Positions 1-5,007 of a stretch of 5,008 bases of DNA are shown piece after piece. Source of the DNA: Oscillospiraceae bacterium (GTDB lineage Bacteria; Bacillota; Clostridia; Oscillospirales; Ruminococcaceae). The first letter of the stretch is position 1. Every line of letters begins with the position of its first letter. The translations under genes were made by a program, and so were the position numbers. The stretch lies in assembly GCA_014796735.1 (NCBI GenBank), contig JAAVIG010000092.1, positions 1 through 5,008 of the forward strand, written 5' to 3'. The notes under the pieces are model-generated. The model was not told the origin of the DNA. It made no database searches and worked only from the letters and a program-made list of their open reading frames with translations.

Positions 1-228
1 CTCGGCTGTCTGCTCCCAACTCCTGCTTACGACACCGAGGTAATCCACATGTATCTTGCCCGGGGGCTTTCCCAGGCTGAACAAAAGCTTGACGCCGACG
101 AATTTCTCGATGTAAAGAAAATACCCTTTGACAAAGCCGTTGAAATGGTAATGAACGGAGAAATAACCGACGCCAAAACGCAGCTTGCCCTTCTTAAGAC
201 AAAGCTTCTTCTTGAGAGTGAGCGTTAA
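1..228 (+). CDS. nudF: Nudix hydrolase, ADP-ribose pyrophosphatase type (3' end only)
   Basis: This is the C-terminal 75 residues of an open frame that enters from the left edge and stops at TAA 226-228. The visible protein starts LGCLLPTPAYDTEVIHMYLA and continues with an LDADEFLDV segment, a PFDKAVEMV helix and GEITDAKTQLALL. This order (P-x-P-G/A-Y-x-x-E, Y-L-A-x-G-L, D-x-D-E-F, then G-x-I-x-D-A-K-T) is that of the C-terminal half of bacterial ADP-ribose pyrophosphatases such as Bacillus NudF. Known family members hydrolyse ADP-ribose to AMP and ribose 5-phosphate in the cytoplasm. The Nudix box (GX5EX7REUXEEXGU) would lie upstream and cannot be checked here. Family members are usually about 170-210 residues, so more than half is missing. 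Its last 35 bases overlap the 3' end of the opposing spoVG gene. No intrinsic terminator is visible just after the stop. The family is fairly sure; the exact substrate is inferred. Confidence 0.85.
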   Translation, partial: LGCLLPTPAYDTEVIHMYLARGLSQAEQKLDADEFLDVKKIPFDKAVEMVMNGEITDAKTQLALLKTKLLLESER

Positions 229-478
229 TAAAGCCGTTATACACGGACAAAATTTCCTGCTCCAGCTTTTCTCTCGCTTCGGGGCTTATGGGGTGTACAA
301 TATCTCTGAAATTCCCCGCGTCGTCGCGTCTGCTGGGCATTGCCACAAAGAGCCTCTCGTCGCCCTGTATTATCTTAATATCATGAATCGCGAGGGAGTT
401 TTCCACCGTTAAGGATACGACGGCACGAAGCCTTGCTTCATTCATGGTTTTTCTAATTCTGACATCGCTGATATTCAT
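194..478 (-). CDS. spoVG: SpoVG family regulatory protein
   Basis: This is a complete 94-residue protein reading leftwards, starting at ATG (478-476) and ending at TAA (196-194). Key segments match SpoVG: N-terminal MNISDVRIRK, RLRAVVSLTV (16-25), IHDIKII (31-37), LFVAMPSRR (43-51) and FRDIVHPI (57-64), with a variable acidic C-terminal tail. The length is close to the roughly 85-100 residues usual for the family. SpoVG is known as a small dimeric RNA/DNA-binding protein that affects asymmetric septation in Bacillus, and virulence and envelope genes in Staphylococcus and Listeria. A good ribosome binding site, GAAAGGAAC on the minus strand (495-487), sits about 10 nt before the ATG and supports this start. 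The gene diverges from murC across a 152-bp gap, and its tail overlaps the convergent Nudix gene. No sigma-H-type promoter (AGGA...GAAT), as known for Bacillus spoVG, is recognisable upstream. Confidence 0.95.
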   Translation of the reverse strand: MNISDVRIRKTMNEARLRAVVSLTVENSLAIHDIKIIQGDERLFVAMPSRRDDAGNFRDIVHPISPEAREKLEQEILSVYNGFINAHSQEEALS

Positions 479-535
479 TGTTCTGCGTTCCTTTCATTAG
501 TGATAGTGTTAGTTTTAACGCGGCAAACGGAAATA

Positions 536-564
536 TTCATAAATTTTACCCGACGGAATATGAT
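536..564 (+). promoter_or_regulatory. Candidate sigma-A promoter for murC-GH3
   Basis: TTCATA (536-541, 4 of 6 matches to TTGACA) is followed after 17 bp by TATGAT (559-564, 5 of 6 matches to TATAAT). Transcription would begin near 571, leaving a 5' leader of about 60 nt before the murC ATG at 631. The -35 is weak and AT-rich DNA yields chance matches, so this is only the best candidate in the gap. Confidence 0.35.
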
Positions 565-596
565 ATATGCTTTTTTGCATAATATTCAATATCGGG
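549..596. repeat. Long imperfect inverted repeat in the divergent promoter region
   Basis: Three nested stems share one axis: CCCGA (549-553) with TCGGG (592-596), GAATAT (556-561) with ATATTC (582-587), and TATGC (566-570) with GCATA (577-581), around a TTTTTT loop (571-576). That is 16 paired positions, interrupted by a 2/4-nt internal loop and a 4-nt one-sided bulge. It covers both candidate -10 boxes, so it could act as an operator at the DNA level, or as an RNA hairpin if transcription starts further upstream. No run of T follows it, so it does not look like a terminator. Confidence 0.55.
560..589 (-). promoter_or_regulatory. Candidate sigma-A promoter for spoVG
   Basis: Read on the minus strand, TTGAAT (589-584) is followed after 18 bp by TATCAT (565-560, 5 of 6 matches to TATAAT). 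The predicted start would lie near 553, giving a leader of about 75 nt. Its -10 overlaps the -10 of the proposed murC promoter almost completely, so the two polymerases could not bind together if both are real. Moderate-to-weak match only. Confidence 0.3.
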
Positions 597-630
597 CATT
601 ATTTAACGGATTTATTGAAAGGAAGACTAT

Positions 631-2004
631 ATGGAAGATTTTCTTACAGGCAAAAAACATATACATTTTATAGGCATAGGCGGCAGCGGCATGTATCCGC
701 TGGCACAGATACTTCATTCCAAGGGATATTATCTGACAGGCTCCGACAACAATGAAACCGAGACCCTCGATCTGGTCAGAAAAATGGGAATACCTGTACA
801 GCTGGGACAAAGAGCCGAAAATATAGAGGGTGCGGATCTGATAGTATATACCGCGGCTATATTGGATGACAATCCCGAGCTTGTGGCTGCGAGGAAAAGC
901 GGCGCTGCCGTAATTGAGCGCGCTTCCCTGCTGGGGCTTATTACGACAAAGTATTCAAATTCGATCTGTATATCGGGCACTCACGGAAAAACCACTACTA
1001 CTTCAATGCTTACTCAGATTTTCCTTGCCGAAAACCTTGATATTTCCGCCGTAATAGGGGGAAAGCTCAAAGCGATAGGCGGCAGCGGCATTGCCGGAAC
1101 AAGCGATACGCTTGTGTGCGAGGCGTGCGAGTTTCTCGATCACTTTCTTAATCTGTCAGTGGACGTTGCCGTTGTGCTTAACGTTGACGAGGATCATCTG
1201 GATTACTTTAAAAATCTTGACAATATAATAGTCTCCTTTAACAAATTCTGTAAAAACGCCACAAAGGCGGTTATAATAAACGGCGATGACGAAAACTCAA
1301 TGAAAGCCTTAGAGGGTGTAACGGGCAAAGACATTATCACTTTCGGTAAAACGGATAAAAACGACTGGTACGCCGAAAATATCCGCCATTCGGGAAATCT
1401 TGAAACCTTTTTTACCGTTATGCATGACAAAACGCCTTTCTGCGAAGCCGTTATACACGTTCCGGGCGAACACAACATAACCAATGCGGTTGCCGCCGCC
1501 GCTGCCGCGTATTATTCCGGCGCGTCGGCAGAAGGAATAGTCAAAGGACTTGACGACTTCAAAGGGGCTGGAAGACGCTTTGAGAAATTCGGTGAATACG
1601 GTGGAATAACCGTTGTTGACGACTACGGTCATAACCCTACCGAGATTGCAGCTACACTTGCCACTGCCAAAAAAATGAATTTTAAGCGTGTCTGGGCGGT
1701 TCATCAGCCCTTTACCTACTCCAGAACCTATACTTTTTTGGACAAATTTGCACAAGCACTTTCCATTGCCGATAAAACGGTGCTTACCGAAATAATGGGA
1801 AGCCGCGAAAAAAACACCTTGAATATCTACGCCAAGGATCTGTGCGAGAAGATCGACGGCTGCGTATGGTTTCCCGAATTTGAACAGGTCGCGGACTACG
1901 TTTGCGAAAACGCCGAGGAGGGCGATTTAATAATTACCCTCGGCTGCGGCGATGTGTACAAGGTCGCGAGAATGATCTGCAAAAAACTAAGTAAAAAATT
2001 TTAA
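631..2004 (+). CDS. murC: UDP-N-acetylmuramate--L-alanine ligase (MurC)
   Basis: This is a complete 457-residue cytoplasmic enzyme, a normal length for MurC. It joins L-alanine to UDP-N-acetylmuramate using ATP, the first step in building the peptidoglycan stem peptide. The three Mur-ligase domains are visible. The N-terminal UDP-binding fold has GIGGSGM (15-21). The central ATPase has the P-loop GTHGKT (116-121), EACEF (164-168), NVDEDHLDYF (184-193) and GEHNITNA (279-286). The C-terminal domain has GAGRRFE (312-318), DDYGHNPTEI (330-339), HQPFTYSRT (358-366) and GCGDVY (438-443). Some motifs differ from the textbook forms (DDYAHHPTE, FQPHRYTRT, EADESD); such variants are, to my recollection, common in clostridial MurC proteins. 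GAAAGGAAG at 617-625 places the start at ATG 631. The next gene follows after 12 nt on the same strand with no terminator between, so they are probably one operon. Mpl (the murein peptide ligase) is a related family, but the length and motif set favour MurC. Confidence 0.95.
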   Translation: MEDFLTGKKHIHFIGIGGSGMYPLAQILHSKGYYLTGSDNNETETLDLVRKMGIPVQLGQRAENIEGADLIVYTAAILDDNPELVAARKSGAAVIERASLLGLITTKYSNSICISGTHGKTTTTSMLTQIFLAENLDISAVIGGKLKAIGGSGIAGTSDTLVCEACEFLDHFLNLSVDVAVVLNVDEDHLDYFKNLDNIIVSFNKFCKNATKAVIINGDDENSMKALEGVTGKDIITFGKTDKNDWYAENIRHSGNLETFFTVMHDKTPFCEAVIHVPGEHNITNAVAAAAAAYYSGASAEGIVKGLDDFKGAGRRFEKFGEYGGITVVDDYGHNPTEIAATLATAKKMNFKRVWAVHQPFTYSRTYTFLDKFAQALSIADKTVLTEIMGSREKNTLNIYAKDLCEKIDGCVWFPEFEQVADYVCENAEEGDLIITLGCGDVYKVARMICKKLSKKF

Positions 2005-2009
2005 GGAAG
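2003..2009 (+). promoter_or_regulatory. Ribosome binding site fixing the GH3 start at ATG 2017
   Basis: AAGGAAG overlaps the last two bases of the murC stop codon. It leaves 7 nt before ATG 2017 but only 1 nt before the in-frame TTG at 2011, so translation should begin at 2017. The overlap of stop codon and ribosome binding site suggests translational coupling with murC. Confidence 0.8.
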
Positions 2010-2016
2010 TTTGAAT

Positions 2017-4803
2017 ATGAATAACCATGATTATCTTAACCCCTCCCTGCCTCTGAAAAAAAGAATAAAATCCCTTATTTCAATGCTTACCTTAGAGGAA
2101 AAGATCGGCTTTATACCTACAAGGCAGACGGCTGTGCCGAGATTAAAAATAAAGGCTTACAGCGTAGGCAGCGAGATCGCAAGAGGCTACGTTTCCCATG
2201 ATGAAAACGAACCCGTCACCGTATTCCCGCAGCCCACGGGAATGGCTTCCATGTTTGATACAGATTTAATGGAAAAAATAGGCGAAGTTGCGGGAACGGA
2301 GCTAAGATACTACGAACACAATACCGACAAGGATCATCTTATCCTGTTCGGCCCTACCGTTGATCTTGCCCGCGATCCCCGTTGGGGCAGAAACGAGGAG
2401 TGCTACGGCGAAGACCCGTTCCTTGCGGGGCAGTCCGTAAAAGCCTATACCAAAGGAATAGTCGGAAACGATCCGAATTGTTACCGTGCCGCGCCCTCAT
2501 TGAAGCACTTTTTCGCCAACAACAACGAAAAAAACAGGGTTTCTTCAAATTCAAACATAGAACCCCGAACAAAATACGAATACTATTACCGCGCTTTCCG
2601 ACCCGCAATTGAAGCGGACTATGCATTGGGCGTAATGACCTCGTACAATTCGATAAACGGCTTGCCCGCCTTGCTGAATCCCGATATAAACAAGGTCTGT
2701 AAAAAGCAGTGGGGCATGAAATACTCCCTCACCGACGGCGGAGACGTGTCGCAGACGGTAAATGACCACGGCTACACAAAAAATCACGCCGAAACGGTTG
2801 CTCTTGCCATAAAAAACGGCACCGACATAATGTGCGAGGACGCGGAGTTTATCAAAAACTCTATAAAATGTGCCTTACATAACGGCCTGCTCACTGAAAA
2901 GGAGCTTGACAAGGCGGTATACAACGCTTTATATCCGAGATTTTTGTTAGGCGAATTTAATCCTCCCGAAAGCAATCCTTACTTAAATATACAGGAAAGC
3001 AGCGTAAATTGCTTTAAATCAAAGGTGCTTAACTTACAGGCGGCAAGAGAAGCCGTTACCCTGCTGAAAAACAACGGTCTGCTTCCCCTCAAAAAGGAAA
3101 ATATCAAGCGTCTCGCGCTTCTGGGAGCGCACGCAAACGAAACCTTCCGCGACTGGTACACGGGCACGACCTCTTACAGCGTTACCCTGCTTGACGCCTT
3201 TAAGTCCCTTTTGCCGGATACCGAAATAATTTACAGCGACTGCCGCGATGTTATAGCGGTAAGATCACTTTCAACGGGAAAATATCTTAAAGTAAACGAT
3301 GATGAGACGGTAACCGCCGACGGAACGGTCAGCGATGCGAGCTGCCATTTTATAAAAGAGGACTGGGGCGGCGAGATCGTTCTGAAATCGGTCAAGAACG
3401 GTAAATATGTTACCTCCGACGGCGTATACAAGGCCAACTGCACTTCCCTTTTCTCATGGTTTGTTATGCCCATATTAAAGCCTTATGTAACAAGCGGCGG
3501 AGTCGCGTATAAAAGCTGGAACGATAAGTCGGTGCTGATCAACGAAAAGGGCTTCCTGACCTGCGAGGTTACAAGCCGTATGGGAGCGGAACAGATTTTT
3601 GCCGAGGAGATAATAAGCGACGGAATAGTCGCGGCCTCTGATATTGCAAAGGATTGTGATTACGCCGTTGCATGCGTGGGAAACAACCCCATGATCGTTG
3701 CAAGGGAATGTTACGATAGGGAAAGCATTGAGCTGCCGTATTTCCAGAGCGAGCTTGTGAAAAATATTTATAAAGCCAATCCAAACACGGTTATGTGTAT
3801 TATATCAAGCTATCCTTACGCCTTAGGAGAGCTTGACGATACGCTGCCTTCGATCATTTATACCGCCCACGGCGGCGCGGAAATGGGAAACGCCCTTGCC
3901 GAAACGATTCTCGGCATCAACAATCCCGCCGGCAGAACGTCGATGACGTGGTACGCTTCCACCGAGGAGCTTCCCTCCATTAACGATTACGACATCATCA
4001 AAACAAAATCCACCTATCTTTATTATGAGGGTAAGCCGCTGTACCCATTCGGGCACGGGCTTAGCTACTCCGAGTTTGAATACAGCGATCTTAACGTTAC
4101 CGACAGCTTGAACACTATTGAGGTTTCACTTACCGTACGAAATATTTCCGATATAGGCGGCGACGAGGTGGTACAAATATACATTTCCGAGGAAAACCCA
4201 AGCTTCAGACGGCCTTTAAAGCAGCTTTGCGCCTTTAAGCGCAAACATATCGAGGCGGGAGAAAAAGCTGACTTTTATTTCAGCATCAGCAAAAAGGAAT
4301 TTGCGCGCTGGGACGTGGAAAAAGAGGACTACAGCTTTGACGAAGGAATTTACCGTATATATGCGGGACGTTCAAGCGAAAACAAGGCAGTCGAAACGGA
4401 AATTTTCCTGACGGGAAATAAGAAAACTCCGAGAAATTTACATAAGAAAACCCTTGCGGTAAATTATGACGATAAAAAAGGAGTTTCCATAAAGACCGCC
4501 TCAGGCTCTTTAAAAGAATATGTTGCGGGAACCGCGCTTTTCGGCGGTGAGATCGTCTTTTTCGGCTGTGATTTCGATAATTGCAAGTTCATAAAAATCA
4601 AAGCCTCCAACAACGGGATCCGCACAAAAATTTCCTTTGAGGCTGATGGTGAAAACTTGGGAAAGGTCGATTTGGAGCCCTTTGTATACCCCGATGAATT
4701 TAAAAGCTATGAAATTACGCTTGAAAAGGAAATCAAGGGTGTGCATGACTTAAAGGTCATAATATCGGAGCATGCTAACCTTTACAGCATAAAATTCAAA
4801 TAA
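2017..4803 (+). CDS. Family 3 glycoside hydrolase (beta-glucosidase/beta-xylosidase type) with fascin-like insert and CBM6-like tail
   Basis: This 928-residue protein has no signal peptide or membrane segment, so it is probably cytoplasmic. It should release terminal beta-linked sugars (glucose or xylose) from oligosaccharides; which sugar cannot be told from sequence. The TIM-barrel domain (about 20-310) shows DPRWGR (120-125), YGEDP (130-134), the KH pair (163-164), MTSYNSINGLPA (207-218) and the likely nucleophile D240 in LTDGGD. The alpha/beta sandwich domain (about 335-685) starts with AAREAVTLLKNNGLLPL, and ends with NPAGR (636-640) and YPFGHGLSY (676-684). E564 in ARECYDR aligns with the usual SGEGYDR acid/base glutamate. 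An insert at about 411-533 carries GKYL and GKYV repeats like a fascin-type beta-trefoil, apparently where other GH3 enzymes carry PA14. An Fn3-like domain (about 690-798) and a CBM6-like tail (about 820-928, with GVHDL at 908-912) follow. The absence of the NagZ KHFPGHG motif argues against a cell-wall-recycling N-acetylglucosaminidase. It is likely co-transcribed with murC. The family is sure; the accessory domain names are moderately sure. Confidence 0.93.
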   Translation: MNNHDYLNPSLPLKKRIKSLISMLTLEEKIGFIPTRQTAVPRLKIKAYSVGSEIARGYVSHDENEPVTVFPQPTGMASMFDTDLMEKIGEVAGTELRYYEHNTDKDHLILFGPTVDLARDPRWGRNEECYGEDPFLAGQSVKAYTKGIVGNDPNCYRAAPSLKHFFANNNEKNRVSSNSNIEPRTKYEYYYRAFRPAIEADYALGVMTSYNSINGLPALLNPDINKVCKKQWGMKYSLTDGGDVSQTVNDHGYTKNHAETVALAIKNGTDIMCEDAEFIKNSIKCALHNGLLTEKELDKAVYNALYPRFLLGEFNPPESNPYLNIQESSVNCFKSKVLNLQAAREAVTLLKNNGLLPLKKENIKRLALLGAHANETFRDWYTGTTSYSVTLLDAFKSLLPDTEIIYSDCRDVIAVRSLSTGKYLKVNDDETVTADGTVSDASCHFIKEDWGGEIVLKSVKNGKYVTSDGVYKANCTSLFSWFVMPILKPYVTSGGVAYKSWNDKSVLINEKGFLTCEVTSRMGAEQIFAEEIISDGIVAASDIAKDCDYAVACVGNNPMIVARECYDRESIELPYFQSELVKNIYKANPNTVMCIISSYPYALGELDDTLPSIIYTAHGGAEMGNALAETILGINNPAGRTSMTWYASTEELPSINDYDIIKTKSTYLYYEGKPLYPFGHGLSYSEFEYSDLNVTDSLNTIEVSLTVRNISDIGGDEVVQIYISEENPSFRRPLKQLCAFKRKHIEAGEKADFYFSISKKEFARWDVEKEDYSFDEGIYRIYAGRSSENKAVETEIFLTGNKKTPRNLHKKTLAVNYDDKKGVSIKTASGSLKEYVAGTALFGGEIVFFGCDFDNCKFIKIKASNNGIRTKISFEADGENLGKVDLEPFVYPDEFKSYEITLEKEIKGVHDLKVIISEHANLYSIKFK

Positions 4804-4807
4804 TCAA

Positions 4808-4838
4808 AGGAAAATCGTGATTTCAACTGCGTTTTCCT
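4808..4838 (+). other. Small AT-rich hairpin just after the GH3 stop
   Basis: AGGAAAA (4808-4814) pairs with TTTTCCT (4832-4838) around a 17-nt loop. The stem is weak and has no T tract. It may be a minor 3'-UTR structure ahead of the main terminator, or chance. Confidence 0.25.
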
Positions 4839-4852
4839 ATATAAAATTACAA

Positions 4853-4894
4853 ACCGCGCAAAGACGTACAAAACGTTTTTGCGCGGTATTTTTT
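4853..4894 (+). terminator. Strong rho-independent terminator of the murC-GH3 unit
   Basis: ACCGCGCAAAGACGT (4853-4867) pairs along all 15 positions with 4873-4887, including one G-U pair, around a 5-nt ACAAA loop. It is followed by A and then a TTTTTT tract (4889-4894). The GC-rich stem base and the T run make this a textbook intrinsic terminator, 49 nt after the GH3 stop. On the minus strand the same stem is followed by TTTGTAATTTTA, so it may also stop leftward transcription, though less strongly. Confidence 0.93.
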
Positions 4895-4900
4895 ATACTA

Positions 4901-4980
4901 ATAACCATTTGATTTGTGGATAAAATCCACAAATCAAATCCTTCGGCGAAGCCGAAGGTGCGCCGATAGGCGCAGGTTAT
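4901..4980. repeat. Cloverleaf-capable palindromic element of three abutting hairpins
   Basis: Hairpin 1 is a perfect 15-bp repeat, ATTTGATTTGTGGAT (4907-4921) with 4925-4939, and a 3-nt AAA loop. Hairpin 2 is CCTTCGGC (4940-4947) with GCCGAAGG (4951-4958) and loop GAA. Hairpin 3 is TGCGCC (4959-4964) with GGCGCA (4969-4974) and loop GATA. They touch with no spare bases and are enclosed by ATAACC (4901-4906) pairing with GGTTAT (4975-4980), giving a four-way junction. No open frame runs through it and it lies beyond the operon terminator. It could be a dispersed intergenic repeat, a small non-autonomous mobile element or a structured RNA; I do not recognise a named family. The pairing is read directly from the sequence; the function is unknown. 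Confidence 0.75.
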
Positions 4981-4993
4981 GTACGTTCAATAC

Positions 4994-5000
4994 AATAACC
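4994..5000. repeat. Second copy of AATAACC, the left outer-stem arm
   Basis: AATAACC here exactly repeats 4900-4906. Its ATAACC part (4995-5000) is complementary to GGTTAT (4975-4980), so it competes with the upstream copy for the same partner and would form a hairpin with a 14-nt loop. It could also be a direct repeat flanking the palindromic element. It is short enough to be chance. Confidence 0.4.
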
Positions 5001-5007
5001 GAGGGAG
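5001..5007 (+). promoter_or_regulatory. Possible Shine-Dalgarno for a gene beyond the right edge
   Basis: GAGGGAG resembles a purine-rich ribosome binding site and is the last thing in the window. If a start codon follows within about 10 nt, the cloverleaf element would lie in or near that gene's leader. Nothing in the window confirms this. Confidence 0.15.

Larger units (their letters stand above)
479..630. promoter_or_regulatory. Divergent spoVG/murC intergenic control region
   Basis: This AT-rich gap separates the start codons of two divergent genes, so it must hold promoters for both unless readthrough supplies one. Each edge carries a clear ribosome binding site: AAAGGA on the minus strand (494-489) for spoVG and GAAAGGAAG (617-625) for murC. 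The middle holds candidate sigma-A boxes for both directions and a long inverted repeat, listed separately. No open frame of note and no recognisable riboswitch was found in it. Confidence 0.7.

Noticed and set aside
234..246. CCGT/ACGG mini-hairpin after the Nudix stop as a terminator.
   Set aside because: The stem is only 4 bp, no T tract follows, and it lies within spoVG coding sequence.
185..412. A 75-residue + strand frame opposite spoVG.
   Set aside because: It is the antisense shadow of the well-conserved spoVG gene and straddles the end of the Nudix gene.
479..630. A riboswitch or sigma-H promoter in the spoVG/murC gap.
   Set aside because: No known riboswitch core could be recognised, and no AGGA element precedes a GAAT box at the proper spacing on the spoVG strand.
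676..1091. Exact 17-bp direct repeat ATAGGCGGCAGCGGCAT inside murC (676-692 and 1075-1091).
   Set aside because: Both copies are in frame and encode the same short IGGSG motif at places where MurC proteins normally have glycine-rich segments. It is best explained by coding constraint and shared codon choice.
1309..1755. A 148-residue open frame on the minus strand within murC.
   Set aside because: It runs antisense through conserved MurC coding sequence, has no ribosome binding site that I can see, and its product resembles no family.
2011..2016. TTG at 2011 as the start of the GH3 gene (930 residues).
   Set aside because: It lies 1 nt from the ribosome binding site, too close to be used. 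ATG 2017 has ideal 7-nt spacing.
4817..4912. Short GTG-started frame after the GH3 stop.
   Set aside because: It runs through the intrinsic terminator and ends in the palindromic element, and the product of about 31 residues has no recognisable features.
4907..4939. The 15-bp hairpin as a second intrinsic terminator.
   Set aside because: It is followed by a GC-rich hairpin rather than a T tract, and a strong terminator already lies just upstream. It fits better as part of the cloverleaf element.
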